Source: Hygrocybe punicea (Eukaryota > Basidiomycota > Agaricomycetes > Agaricales > Hygrophoraceae). Taken from it: a DNA stretch of 64,000 bases. Of the stretch, positions 11,596-24,463 are shown in pieces. A program made the translations under genes and the position numbers. The first letter of the stretch is position 1. Every line of letters begins with the position of its first letter. The notes below the pieces were generated by a model that saw only the letters and a list, made by a program, of their open reading frames with translations, was not told the DNA's origin and made no database searches. The stretch spans positions 2,232,001 to 2,296,000 of the forward strand of contig OY744467.1 of assembly GCA_963556145.1 (NCBI GenBank). The letters run 5' to 3'.

Positions 11596-12914
11596 ATGTC
11601 GTCCTTTACTGATCTCGGTATTCCCCCTTCTACCGCAATAGTCAAAGTGCATGCCATCGATGTCGCAGAGCCAGGGACTATCTGTCCCGCGGCCAACTTG
11701 CTCCACCCTGTGCTACCCGGCCACGAAAATATGTCTTGCCCTGTGTATTCTTTTTTCATAGAGCATCCGGAGACTAAGCAGCGCCTCATGTTCGACCTTG
11801 GCATTCGCAAGGACCCGGAAAATTCTCCCCCTGCAGTTGTTGCCATGTATCCGAGCGACGGACTCGGGATAAAAGTTGTAAAAGACGTAGCTGACCGCTT
11901 GAAGGAAGCAGGTGTGCCTCTGGAAACTGTGAATGCCATTATTTGGAGGTGACTTGACCCTAACATCCTCCCACTTGCCTTTAACTGATGCTTTGCTACA
12001 ACACCATAGCCACTCGCACCATGACCACATAGGTGAAGCCTTCTCACCACCAGACTGAAGGATTGTCAAGTTCAATTTTTCAACGCTCGTATAGGGGACA
12101 TGTCGACATTCCCTTCAAGTACCGAGCTCGTTGTGGGCCCGGGAACTGATAGGCAGGTTTACCCTGAACACGAGGGTGCCCTTCTACTCGAGAGTGACTT
12201 CAAGTAAGCCTGTTGACAATTTTGACCTTGTCAGTCGAATTCAACTTGACAGAGGGCGGAAAGTAACGGAATTAACCTTCACGGATAACAACGACACACT
12301 CACTATTGGTAACTTCCAAGCTGTTGACTATTTTGGAGACGGAAGTTTCTACCTCCTCAACGTCCCTGGCGTATGTCTCACACTCGACGTGGGATCCGCC
12401 TTTTGTTGACCATCGCACATAGCACCATCCTGGACATATGGCAGCTCTTGCTCGTACCACGACCTCCACCTTTATTTTTCTTGGTGGGGACACATGTCAC
12501 CATCCAGGTCAACTCCGCCCGACGTCCCCACTTCACGATCATTTCCCATGTCCCGGCACACTTCTGGCTGCCACTCGAAACTCCGTTTCCACTGCACACT
12601 TCGGTTCCTTGTCGGCGGAGTCCGAAGGTGGCTTCGATCTCTCGTCCCGCACCTCACCCCTCCTCACCATTCCGGAAGACCCTTCGGCTTATTCTGACCC
12701 CGTAACGGCTCGGGAGTCCTTGCATAAAATCTACGCATTTGATGCCAATCCAGATATCTTTGTTATCGTCGCCCACGACCCAAGTTTGAACGACATCCTT
12801 GAAATGTTTCCAGCGAATCTGAATGCTTGGCAGGACAAGGGTTGGAAGGGGCGGGCCACATGGGCATTTATGGATGAGTCAAATCCAGGATTCAGGTTCA
12901 ACCCTAAGGCTTAG
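11596..12914 (+). CDS. Metallo-beta-lactamase-fold hydrolase (lactonase-like)
   Basis: Five exons join in frame: 11596-11948, 12010-12032, 12095-12203, 12235-12370 and 12423-12914, giving 370 aa. The zinc motif HxHxDH is created by splicing: exon 2 is only 23 nt and reads SHSHHDHIG. Downstream ligands are visible in VPGHHPGHMAAL (His), FIFLGGDTCHH (bridging Asp plus His) and IVAHDPS (last His). This arrangement fits fungal proteins related to N-acyl-homoserine lactonases and other MBL hydrolases. The substrate cannot be told from sequence. There is no signal peptide, so a cytosolic role is likely. Confidence 0.85.
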
Positions 12915-13164
12915 GTCATTGGCCAACCCAGGTGCCTACGGTGAACAGAACAGGCGAGGAAGTGAGCTGTGAGCTGCAGCACCTGAAGGCAGAAGTCGGG
13001 TAGAGCCTCATGGAAGGGATATGGTAGTGTAGCTGAGTGCCTATGTTGACGGTTGACATATACTTGACAAAAGAGCTGTCAGCCTGTGATCAGAAAGTAC
13101 GAGGTTAATTTAGGACAAATGCACAACAAACCCCTTCAACCCTTCACGTCAACAAACTAGTCGT

Positions 13165-15808
13165 TTAGGTCCCAGAGACAATCTGAACGGCTTCATACAA
13201 TGCCCCAAGCGCTGCCCCATTTGCATTTGAGCCTGCCTCTCTCATCCTATTCATATAGGCTTCCTTCACAGCAGTTGATAGGGGATCAACAACATTCCGC
13301 AAGGCAGACAACACTGCACTTGCAGTCATCTGGAGGCTCCATACCGTGACAGTCTTGATGCGACGGTTCATGTTTACTTGAGTAACATGATAGGCGAGAG
13401 CGCCATATGTCTGGGAATGGTGTAAGTAAAGAGGACGGTCAACGGGTGTGACATTGAAGACCTTTATAGATATCTCATCCATGAGCCCGGCTGTGGGGGG
13501 AACATCAAGAAGACACCATTGGTGAAACTTGTTAGACGCTTACTCTCCCACATCTATACATCCCACGTCAGCATCCGGTGCTAGTTTATTGGTGAGAATC
13601 GAGAACTCACAGTCCATGCCCCATGAAAATCATTAAGATCTTTGACGATACGACAATGTATGGGGACCAACGTCCGGTTCGCGCTGCGGCATATTCATTC
13701 AAGCCACCAACCAATAAGGAAACTAGAATGATATACGCACTTCATAAATGCAACAATAGGTCTTATCAATGCACTATTCACATATGACAAGTCGCTTGTA
13801 AACATTGGCACAGCTGCTTTCACGTCCCTAAACCTCAAATCAATATCAATGATCACCCTGGGCTTCCCTTTTTCTGGATCCGCCACCATAAGAGGTTGTT
13901 CTGGTGGACTCAACGGCGGCTTCGCGAGCTCCCTTTGGCCAGGAATCCGCTCCAGTAAAGGGTTAGCAGTGGTAGACAAGGAAGTTGATATGGCATCAGC
14001 AATTTCCTCAAAGATTGCGTTGAACGGAAGGTCGTCGTGTGGATCGCGAGGAAACTTTATGTCCAGCACGGCATCGACTTTTCCGGAAGTAATCCAGGAG
14101 ATGGGACCTTCGGCTGAAGTGTTGCCATTGAGGTGATCAATATTTACACCATCAATCCTAATACGAGACTGTTTCATTCACGAGGTGAGTGCGATCATGT
14201 TGAAAGGATCAGGGGACTGTCTTAGTTAAGAGACTAACCATTCTCGCCCATTCTCCGTCCTTCAAGTCCATCTCTGTGGTCCTTCCAATGCTTTGTGGTT
14301 TGTGGAGACTGAAAAGGCAATTGTCGAACTGTCCAACAACATTTTCTGCGCTTAGGAAGTCGTAGAAAAACCATTGCTTCCTTAAACAGCGCAGATCGGC
14401 GCGAAAGATCGAAGCTGTATAAGGACGAAAGTTGCCGGGTTGGTAAACGGTAATGAGGACATCTTCGAGTTGGAGAGATTCGAGCTCGAAGTCGCCAGGT
14501 CGGGCCGCATGACGAAATGCGGCAGGGTCAAGAGGGTTGGAAGGGTCCCAGTGAATTGACCGTCGATCTGAAGGGAGAGGAAACGATAAGATAAAGAATT
14601 ATAGACAGTACGCAAGTATTGACCCAAAACACCTCGGACACCTTTGACAACTGCATCTTCAACGAGCCCCTTCCCATCCAGCCATCTCTTCAATGATAGT
14701 GTCACATCAATTGAGTCGACATTCAGATCGAATTTGGACCAATTAGTGTTAAATCCTGTATGGTCGTTGGCACCCCGATCCTCCTCCAACTCGTCATCAA
14801 CTCGATGGTAGGCAGGATGATTACTGACGTCGTATCCTACAGCAGCCATGTGACCAGTAACTTTGCGAGCGGCAGCTGGAAGAGAGGGAGATGGACGTCT
14901 GGAGATGTACACATTTTTGAAAGATATCCTGGAATCCTTCCACTTTGGCACTATTGCAGACTCGAATATTATGGTGACTCCCGTTTCAGCGGTGAGATGG
15001 TTGCTGATGGCACGTCCGACGTAATCTGAGGTTTGACATCATGGTACCGACACGGACTTTGTCGATGTGCAAATCCTCACCTTGCAGTCGGAGACTATTT
15101 ACAACGGCGAATACCACTGAAAAAAATGTAGTCCTAGGGGAAATGATGGGGACGAAAACCGAAATTAAAGAGTGACTCTGCTCACGTCCAAATCAATATC
15201 CACAGGGTTTGGCTCATCACAAACCAAGTGACAAATGCAGAAATATCATCTGCATTGAACTTGCGAAAGGATCTGATGCTTAGCCATCTGAAACGGATCA
15301 GAGTACGCTGCCAGAAACCGCTAGCAACATTGAGAAAGTCATCGCGTGTGGGTCGATGTAGGTGGGGTAGGGAGGCAGCCAATTGGCGAATAAGGCGTGG
15401 ATAATTGTCCAGATTGCCGGGATGAAAATAATGGTCGGGAGCAGGTTTAGATGAGAAACTCGAGTCGCCTTGTGGTGGTTTTTCTGGTGCTGCACCTGGA
15501 GTGCTGTTTTCCTCGTCGCCACTTTTTCTGTGTTCTGAATACGAACGCGGCGAGCCCAGAAAGCGGAACCTCGCAGCTAGCGCCTGAACCCGAAATGATG
15601 GTGGCTGAATCAAGTGTGTCCGTGGAGGAACCTTGGCAATGGTATATTCCCGTCTAAAAAAAGATCTTACAGTGTTGTAGCGGTCGACCACGGCATGTCT
15701 GTTACTGTGGTCATAATTTCGAGCTAGGATCATAATGGACTGTTGAGAGATTGCTGTTTTGAGGGACTTGAGGGGTACAGTGCAAGTAATACTCATGGTA
15801 GCTATCAA
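13165..15808 (-). CDS. MDM31: MDM31/MDM32-type mitochondrial inner-membrane protein
   Basis: MDM31/32 are mitochondrial inner-membrane proteins needed for organelle shape and inheritance. Eight exons join in frame to 747 aa: 15808-15186, 15133-15081, 15025-14624, 14567-14239, 14168-13741, 13683-13611, 13553-13544 and 13490-13165. Family landmarks: RPTRDDFLNVASGFWQR, FNADDISAFVTWFVMS, the membrane segment TLWILIWTTTFFSVVFAVV, ESAIVPKWKDSRISFKNV and the C-terminal GLMDEISIKV. The N-terminus is basic and hydroxylated, compatible with a presequence. A second ATG lies four codons inside. Exon 7 is only 10 nt, supported by phase on both sides. Divergent to the R3H gene. Confidence 0.9.
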
Positions 15809-16269
15809 ATTTTAATATTTTCAAAAGACGTGCTGTTAGCTAGGTTTGTCACGTGTGATTCCGAACAGCTAGTAGGAAACAGTCTATGAAGTTGACGACA
15901 ACCTGAGTCATCTGGTCTGAATGTCCCTGAACTCGCTTTATCTCGGCCTGTGCCATCACCTGCACTGCTGCATGGTGAAGGAAATTGACCTGATCGGTCA
16001 GAGATATTATATATATGTTAGAACACTGTCTTCACTATTAATTATTCACGAGGCCACTAGTCTCAGACTCTGGGCTTACTCGGTGACCACTGAGAATAAG
16101 TGTCGATTAGTCGATCAGTCAACAGCGCTCAGCTTCAAGCTTGTCGCGGAGGCGGAGGAAGTTAACATGTGTGACAGCGCCGATGTGACTCGTTCCGCTT
16201 CAAGCTCAGGCTATCGCCAGCTACAAGAACATAACCACTTGCACGGGTTCGAGCCCTTGTTGTATAATC
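15809..16269. promoter_or_regulatory. Divergent promoter region MDM31 / R3H protein
   Basis: This 460-bp stretch lies between two divergently transcribed genes. It contains an alternating tattatatatatgtta stretch near 16004-16019 that could serve as a TATA element. Nothing else is recognised. Confidence 0.35.
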
Positions 16270-17670
16270 ATGGCGGATCGTAATTTATTGTCTTTCCAAC
16301 CGGCCCCCCTCGAGTCCCCCGCCGCCGATATCCCAATCCCCTTATCTTTTCCCGCTGTCTTGCGCAATCCCGGTATTTCTACCCGGTTTGCACATCTTCA
16401 TATCCCAGACGACAGGAAACAAGCTCCTGTAAAGAACAACACGGGGAGACTGGATAAAGAAGGCAAACGATGGATTAGAAGAAATGATAACGGTTTGTCC
16501 GACCACCTTCGCAGCTGGCGTTCTCCGACTTGACAGACCTCCTCCTCCATCAGCCCATTTCGTCGGAAACCCGCACGTCGTTCTCGCTTCAAGGAACGAC
16601 TATTTTCCCCAACGACCCCTTATAAGAGCAACTTTCCCCGAACCCTTACCTCCATACCTTTCCCGCAATACCAAAGTCCCATCCACCATCCCCCCAACCC
16701 GCGATCCCACGTCAGCTAATGCCGGTCGTTTTTCCCTCAGTCTGAAAGGAATGAGGCGGGAACTACGCAAGTCCGGGGTTCGGGCTCAATCCCTTGTTCG
16801 TGATGTCGAAAACGTCATCATCACTTGGCTGCGTGATGGCGGGACTCTCTTATGCCCCGATTCCGCTGATGCAAATGTCCTCAAGTTCCCCGGAACGTCT
16901 GTAGGCAATTCCCATTCTGTCCGGGAAGTCGCTCGTACTCCCCTTCGACTGGTATGGTCCATCGCCGACGATGCATTCGCTCGTTACGTCGTTCACTGTT
17001 GTGCTCGATACCATGAAATTGTCAGCTTCAGTGAGTATCATCGGCCGTTGACTTCTCCGTCAACTGTTCTAAAGGTCCAACCGTCACCAAACCAGGCAAG
17101 GATATCTCCGGCCGACGACTTACCTATCTTCTCAGGCCTAACACCGCCCTCCCCGATTTTCAAGCACCTGCCAGCTTATGCACACCGCCAGTCACTGACT
17201 TGGAGTACTCCTCACAACCCGACACTGAATCTGACATCCTCTCCTCAGAGGCCGGAGACTCTGATGCAGAGCCAGCCCATCCTCTATCTCTATCCGTTAT
17301 ATCAGAACGCTCCTCTCCGCATTGTTCACCAGTTATTTCCCCGCACTATGTTGAAGACGAGGCATGGTCGGTTCTTGGAGTTTCCAATGCAGATGTGTAC
17401 GAGGCGGGAACTGATGGCGGCATGGTGGAAAGCATGGCATCGCTCTCCTTGGAAGTAGATCCCGACCGCACCATCAGTTCAGAACCTTGTGTGCGCCAGA
17501 CATCCATGCGAGTTCGCGTGTGGGACCACTCGCAGGCTCGGTCGGCTTCATCGGCTTCTCGCTCGCCTGTCAGGAGAACAAGATTAAGAAGACGGAGACT
17601 GGTCCTGCGTGTTGATCCTCCCCGTTCACGACAACTTCGGAGATCCTTTTATGACTATCTATTCACTTAA
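16270..17670 (+). CDS. R3H-associated / R3H-like domain protein
   Basis: Three exons, 16270-16492, 16554-17030 and 17096-17670, join in frame to 424 aa. Residues about 55-110 (DKEGKRWIRRNDN, then FVGNPHVVLASRNDYF) resemble the R3H-associated N-terminal domain of fungal proteins. Residues about 160-235 (LVRDVENVIITWLRDG, FARYVVHCCARYHEIVSFSKD) resemble an R3H single-strand nucleic-acid-binding domain. The R and H spacing in the latter is my reading, not a search result. The C-terminal 180 residues are Ser/Glu-rich, then strongly basic (SPVRRTRLRRRRLVLRVD). A nucleic-acid-binding role is inferred. Confidence 0.6.
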
Positions 17671-17848
17671 CAGTATATGTGATATATAGAACAGGCATGC
17701 AGTGGCAGCATATCTAGATATTAGATATTGTATGTATATCGGGTCCTGTGAATGAATAATTATCCTGTAACCAATCTTGTAATAAGATATAATGTCGAGC
17801 CAACAAATCTCTGGTTTTTCCCGTCAGCATGAGTGCGCACACACAGAA

Positions 17849-20800
17849 TCAAAGATATCGTACAATTGAATTTGCTATAGCAGTGAACCCAAGGATAAAA
17901 AGCAGGTAACCCCTCGTCCTGGTGATCGTCGTATCTTTGCCGAAAGTACTAGAAGTGTCCGCACCGCCAAGGATCGCAACGAGGAGCAGACCCTTTCGGA
18001 ATGTCAGAATGTTGTTGCGTTGATTCATAGATCGGTACGTACGTTGGACAATACCCAACTCAACAACACCTGTCACCCCGTATTTCAATTTTATTTCTTG
18101 CACGAGAATGAAATGACGAGGCACTCACATTCGTGCGAACATTTGCATAGTAATCCTTTGCTATCTGCACCTCTTCGGCATTGCTGACCACAGCAACCGG
18201 TTTCGACGTAGCTATCTTCCTGTTCTTTAGATTGAACAACGCCTCCTCGTACATGCTGTTAACATGAGCTGCTTCCGCCAGCATCTCCACATCTACTTGC
18301 GAATCGCTGTCTTGAATGACAGCACCGAGATCCGTTTCGACAATCGAGTCTTGTTTCGTGCCCCATGAAATCTGAAAATAACGGTGAATAAGTCAATGCC
18401 CGGAAAGATCCACGAGAAGGAACCAACGTCGTCAAGGTTTGAGAATGCATAGCTAAACAGATAGACAGCGTCAGGTCAGTGTTTCTAGGAAAATAGGTGT
18501 ACAACTAACATGTTGAGGACATTGATATACGTGGGAGACAGAAGTAGATAGGGCAGGAAGCTGGTGATCATATGCCATGGGTCAAAAGCCAGTAGACTGC
18601 CGAATGCATACACTACTCTGTGGATTAGCCAGGAGGAGCCCAATGATGAACTACAAAGCTCACAGCCATAAGTTACCAAGACGCTCAGAAGCATAACCTG
18701 ATTTGCACCACCACCTTGCGATGCAGCTTGTACAGCGCACTTTATAGAGCAGAATATCATGTAAACCATGAGTACAGCCAGCAGAATCGCGGTGAGCTTG
18801 TATTTCCATTTCGATCTGGTTCTAGATTCAGACGAAAGTACATTCAATGGATTCACCTTTGACTTACGCCTGGGGTTTGTTGCCCATCGAGAAAAGAAAG
18901 CACGCGACCACAATGGAAGACATCAAGTACTAGAGTACTCGAGATGTCAACATGACGATTATAGGCTCTGAAAACAGAACATCACCTGAGCAATTGTATT
19001 AAAATACTTGATTCCAGGCATCGCAAATGAGGGGTCCTCGAGGGAAGAACTTAATACAACCTAATTCAACGGTATCATCAGTGATATTTCCCAGCAACGA
19101 TGAAGCTGAAAACTCACAAAAAATAGATAAAAGTTACCCTTCGGCAGTAAATTACTCTCAATATCTATCCTGCCAGCCAGAACAAGCACACTTACGATGC
19201 TGAACCACGAAAAAACCAAATTAACAATGTTGTATACCGTTTCGAACATCAGCACGGCCTTGCGAGCCAAACTATGCCCTGAGCGCATAATTTGCCCAAC
19301 GTGAGCGATGGCATACGTCGCAGCGAAGAATGATCCATTCAGCCATCGTCGCCGTTGGCTGATGAACTCGGGGAGAGCATCTGGGACATCGGTTTCACCA
19401 ATGGCTCCTTTGACGTATTTGAGAACCCTTCCTGGACAATCAGTTTGTGTAGAAACATTGATCTAGGACACAAACCAGCTTGAATTTGCCTTGGCAACGA
19501 GTTCGAAACACAGGATCCGCTGAAATGATAGAAAACATTAAGGTCGTGAATGATTAAGCTATATATATCCGCACATCTTCAGCAAGATCTACCCCAAAGG
19601 CATTAGGAATGACTTTCATCCAGATAGCAGCTCAACTTACACATATTCGAAGTGAAGATGTCAGTATCTCGTCCATGCAGGACTTCGCCCTTGAAATATG
19701 AGGCCAATGGGCCTTCCCCGTTCCTGTCGTTCTGGAGAGCAATGTATCGATACGCGGAAAACGCCCCAGGCTAAGAGAGAAAGGGTGTGAGGAATTCAAA
19801 GAGACGACGATTAAAACTGCTCACCAAAACACTGATATACCCGAACATGGATTCTGTAGTCTTGTCCAGAATCCCACTCATTTTATACTCAAAATTCTGT
19901 GCGGCTACTGCAAAGCCATCTCAGACTAAGACACCCGGAGAGATTTCATCACCCACCGAGCGGATTTAACAATAAGGACCAGTTTTTCCCTTTGTAGGCC
20001 GAGACTTCGCCACATGCTCCTCCCACGCTCGAATTCACATCAAAAGCTTTCCAGAGATGATAAATGCTGTTATTCCCCGGACGGGTGCCGACATCTAGGA
20101 GTGCGCATACGTTTGGCTTTCATCCCGAGGCCGAACACCATGAGACTGTCAACAAGTAATTTTGATAACTTCACATACCTGCAATAAGGGCGCAAATGCA
20201 TTGAAAAACCAGCGATGACTATTTATCTTCTTCTGATTCTTCTCCTTCAGACAAAATAATATTTGTGTTGGGACGATCCCTTTATCTGGGTACTTGAAAT
20301 GCAGATTCGGGTCCAGCGCGAAGGATGTGGTGTATTCAAATAAATGAGCCGTTACTTCTTTATTGTTCACCATGTTTTTCATGTGTCCGCCAGGCTGGTA
20401 CACGCCAAGGAGAGTGAGACAGTCGAGAACGCGCGGATGAATTTTTTTCCGTCCGTCAGATACGATGCAGACGACTACCTGTGACAAGTGTGCATTATGA
20501 GCCTATCAGCATAGGGGGGTTAGAATGAATGGGAACCTTCTTCCACGCATCAGGACCCCATGTCTGAGAGTTTTTGCGGGTGCACAAATGCGCGATGTTC
20601 CTCATGACCCCATATATCGTCCTACAAAACAAAACCTCATCCTCCTATCATACGTCACAACATCAAGTCCAGAATCGGAGAACATAACAGACAGCGTAAC
20701 TCACATTATACATGGTGATAACAATGAACAATTCCGTCCGTCTCCCGTTTTCATTTTGCCTCAGAAAGAAGCCCCTCTTTTCAAAATCATCTGGATCACA

Positions 20801-21946
20801 AGTGACGGCTGTATACCGCGTCTTCATCATCTCAGGGTCTCCTCGTCTCGGTAGCATCAGTTTCGGAGGCACGTCGATATCTACCACAAGATTCCCGTTG
20901 GTTAACTGCACGCGTTTTTTTGTCTTGTGCCGCCTGAGAATGCGACCGGTGGGGGCAGGTCCAAAATGTCGCGTCTCTAATGGTGTTTCTGGAAGTTCAG
21001 AGTAGTCGAGGGAGGCGGGTGTTTTTTCACCATCGAAATATGCCGTTTGAGCGGTCAAGTAATCGCCGTACTCCATATGTTGGCGCAAGTCGGCATTCTC
21101 AGAGTCGAATGGCAGCGAAAGATCACCGTGGCCCGGCCCTGTACAATGCACGCTGTCGTTACCTATAACATGATAATCCTCGTCATCAACTGCGGGTGTG
21201 GGCGAACGTGACCTCGGTGGACGGTAAGACGCGCGAGAGTAATTTCCTGAAGCATAAGCTTCGGTATCGTGGCGGAAGTGGTCCACGAAATCGTCCGTCC
21301 CGGCAGGTAAACCCTCGGGAGCTAGACTTCCATATCTGTCAACATAAGAATGTGTAGAGGCGGCTCGCACAGGCGAAATATCTTGTTCATAGTAGGAGTA
21401 ATCCGCAACGCTAGATTGTGCAGGGAGGGTTGCTGAATACAGTGAATCAGCAAAAGGGTCTTGAGGGTCTTGAGGTTGCTGGTACGGTTGAAGTTGAAGC
21501 GTTTCTCCCGTCATTATTGTGGGCAGCTGTTGTCCGGATTCATACCGTTGATATTCAGTTGGTTGTGAAAACTCCATGGTATCCCTGTTCGCCTCTTCAG
21601 CATCTGCTAGCTTTTGATAATCATTCGGGTCGACAACTGTTGCCCCAGATGAATCGCTATGTTTTGATATTGACAGGTTGTCTGTTTCACCGCGGGGTTC
21701 AGAGGCGAGGGCGGCATAGCCTCGCAGCAATAGTTGTTCCACCGCTTGACTGATACCATGGTCATGTTGAGGATCAGAGTCGAAAGGAGAAAGCGTAGAT
21801 TGTGCGTCGGTTAAACTGTAGCGCGTAAATTCTGGATCTGCTGGCGAATATCGATGTGGCGAAATGTCGCGATGTAGGTCTTTGTCGTTCTCAGGTTTAA
21901 CACAGTCTTGGTGTACAAGTGGTACTGGCTTTCGTCGAGATGTCAT
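17849..21946 (-). CDS. Chitin synthase (QRRRW type)
   Basis: This enzyme extends chitin chains from UDP-GlcNAc at the plasma membrane. The first exon (21946 to about 20700) encodes about 400 residues. They begin with a long disordered Ser/Pro/Gln-rich tail and lead into the chitin synthase N-domain ([45 protein letters not shown]). Later exons give [19 protein letters not shown], the catalytic YLAEDR (about 19575-19510) and [11 protein letters not shown] (about 19337-19370). The membrane-spanning C-terminal half runs to 17849. There are many small introns; one coding exon is only 14 nt (19588-19575) and carries the acidic part of EDR. Start at [10 protein letters not shown], divergent to SMR-B. 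Confidence 0.88.
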
Positions 21947-22413
21947 CGTAAATGTTCGCCTTGTCTAGAAATAACGTCGTGGTCAATGGATTAAAGAACG
22001 TACGTGGGATTGTTCGTCGTGCCAGTGGTGGCCTTCACTGTAGTGTCCAGAACGCGACAGTGCACGTGACTTGTTTTTAGCGGGCTCCGACTCGGACAGT
22101 ATCAGTCCAGTGTCTTATTCTACCACTGGTAAAATCTGATAATCTGTCGTTCTACATCGCGAGCTTGACCTCGAATTTCAACCGAATCTCTCGATGTGGA
22201 AAAATTAGAAATCCCACTTTGTCCTCTATTGGTCAACATTCCGTCTAGAGCTTTGGGAACCAGGCAAACAGTGGAGGTTGCGAGCTTCAGGATTATTGAT
22301 CTCGTACTTTTGTTTTATTTCTTGCCGTTACGTTCGATTGAGCACGTTGATGTCAGGAATCTAACGCTCGACTTCAAGCTTCAAGTCTCTGTAGTACCAC
22401 ATTTAAGCCAGAA
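21947..22413. promoter_or_regulatory. Divergent promoter region chitin synthase / SMR-B
   Basis: This 467-bp stretch lies between the divergent chitin synthase and SMR-B genes. It contains a pyrimidine-rich stretch (cgtacttttgttttatttct) at about 22300-22320 before the SMR-B start. No defined motif was assigned. Confidence 0.4.
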
Positions 22414-24214
22414 ATGGATAGTCTTTTCACAATCGTACTCGGTCTGGGATTCCGTCTTCTGGTGGATTCCATCAACCATGATAATATTAAGCTGGCGGCT
22501 TCATTAGTGGGGTTATGGGAAGGTTTCGTAGTGCGCCACTATCTCTCGAAGACGAAATCACCTTTCGATCCTTCCATTGCCTATGCCTTCCGGCTTGTTG
22601 TTGACTTTGCTGTCACCAGAAATCTCATGAGGATGGTGCTTGTTCTGATGTGGACGGGTTTGGGTGTTGTCTTGTCAGACATCGTAGCGCCAAACTTCCA
22701 TTTTGAAGATTACCGCAATTCAAAGCATATATCCGCTCGTGCTCCTGCCCGCCCTTCCGAACGGGTCACCTATTCTCGAGTTCGATTTCAGCCGGTTAGG
22801 CCGTCACCCTCTATTGCACCATTGGGCACCTCAGTCCCGAGATCCAATCGAAGACTGGTTCCTCATGTTATGCCTCAAGTTGCCCCACGAGAATCCCCGT
22901 CTGTCCCGACACTAACGCATTCCATCAATGTTGAATATGCTGCACTCACTCATGCCGATCCCTCAACACCGGATGATCTCCTCAGTCCGCACCAAAGAAA
23001 TCAGCCTATTCCAGGAGAAAAGATCCAGGATCCGTACACACATCCACCCGCTGGAACTGCTTCGTCCCATCCTCCCACCGTACTCCCTTCGAATCCACAC
23101 ATTCCCCCCGAAACCGCTCTCACGCTTGAGAATGCAATAGCCGTACATCTGGATGATGCTGCAGCAGAGAGGTCCCCCGTGACACCGAAATCGCACCCCG
23201 CTGCGGTTGCATTAGTTGAGAACAACCATTCGCCACCCGTGAATGCCGACAACCGTAAAGATAACACCCCCAGTATGCAAGGGATGGAGCCTTCTGGTCC
23301 ACTAGTCCCAGCTGCAGCTGTGTCTGATCTTCTCGTCGATCACCACGATGACTCAATGAATGACCTACCAGTAGCATTGGTCTCTGCTGTCGAGGCAACA
23401 GCTTCATCGGTACCCACTTCTAGCCCACATTTTTCTAGACCAATTGCCTCCCCGGAACATCCCATTACAGATACACAACAAATAGCACTCAAATCCTTTA
23501 TCTTGGACACAAATGAGCCTCCACTTCCCCGTCTCTCTGGTCATGTCTCTATACATAATGTGTCTACCCCCGACAGCATATCGATTCATGGGTCGGAACA
23601 GACAGTCGCTGATCAAGAAAGCGTCATAACTGTTGGCAGCCGCGATTTCGTCATCTCACGAGCGGATGCACTAAGAACGCAAGCTATCGCTGAAGAGCGA
23701 GAGAGAGATCGCCTGAATGAAGCAATGAGGGCATCATTTCGCGAAGGCAGAATTAGAGATGGAATTCTGTTGGGCTTTGATATCGAAGAGGCTGATGAGA
23801 AGTCTAGACAATTACATGAAAAAGCTGCACGCCGACATTTTTACGGTACGCCCATTCCAATTGTAGTGCAACTTGCGTCATGGGCTTACGCCTATTATTG
23901 CAGCTCACAATTTGGCTCTACCATCTGAAACTGTCGACGTTCATCGTCTCCGCGCCTCCGAAGCGATTCGAGAAACAAACCGAGCATTACGGGAGACTTT
24001 GCTGCAAGGTGGTACACGAATACGCGTGATCGTAGGCCGCGGAAATCACTCTCGTAATAAGATGCCTGTGTTGAAGCCTGCAATTATGGCAGAAATGAAA
24101 CGGTCTGTGCTAATGAGTTAATCCGGTTTTCCTAGCTTTGACTCTTTTAGGCGAGAAATTCCACACAGGGTTGATCCTTATAATCAAGGTGTTCTCATTG
24201 TCGAGTTTCAATAA
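22414..24214 (+). CDS. SMR-B: membrane-anchored DUF1771-Smr protein
   Basis: Second paralog. Exons 22414-23845, 23904-24102 and 24151-24214 give 564 aa. Residues 1-95 repeat the membrane module (GLGFRLLVD, SLVGLWEGFVVRHYL, SIAYAFRLVVDF, LMWTGLGVVLSDI). Residues 95-415 are a Pro/Ser-rich linker. About 417-477 is the charged DUF1771-like helix ending QLHEKAARRHFYG. The Smr domain (about 485-564) is the best preserved of the three: VDVHRL keeps the DxH pair, RIRVIVGRGNHSRN keeps the glycine/HS loop, and LKPAIMAEMKRREIPH and GVLIVEF close it. Residues known to matter for Smr nuclease activity are therefore present. The last exon is needed for the final strand; reading through its intron stops after MS. 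Confidence 0.82.
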
Positions 24215-24463
24215 CATACATGCAGCGAACTGTCTGGGGGACTCACTTTCAATTGGTTGTAGCTGTTTTTTTTTTTTTTTTTTCTGCAACAGAATAATTC
24301 GCAAGTCAGATCAAATATAATCCTCCATGTACAGCTGAGCGCTGAGGATGCAGTACGATAAAACAGTTCCTTGAGCTTGAGCACTTGAGCAGACTTGAGC
24401 TAGAGGGCTATTGCTTTGCAGAGCATAACGAGTCCTAAGTTTTTTTTTCCCCCCAGGATTATG

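Noticed and set aside
12378..12705. Overlapping ORFs on both strands in the last exons of the lactonase-like gene
   Set aside because: The spliced gene explains the region and carries the zinc motifs; the others have no recognisable content.
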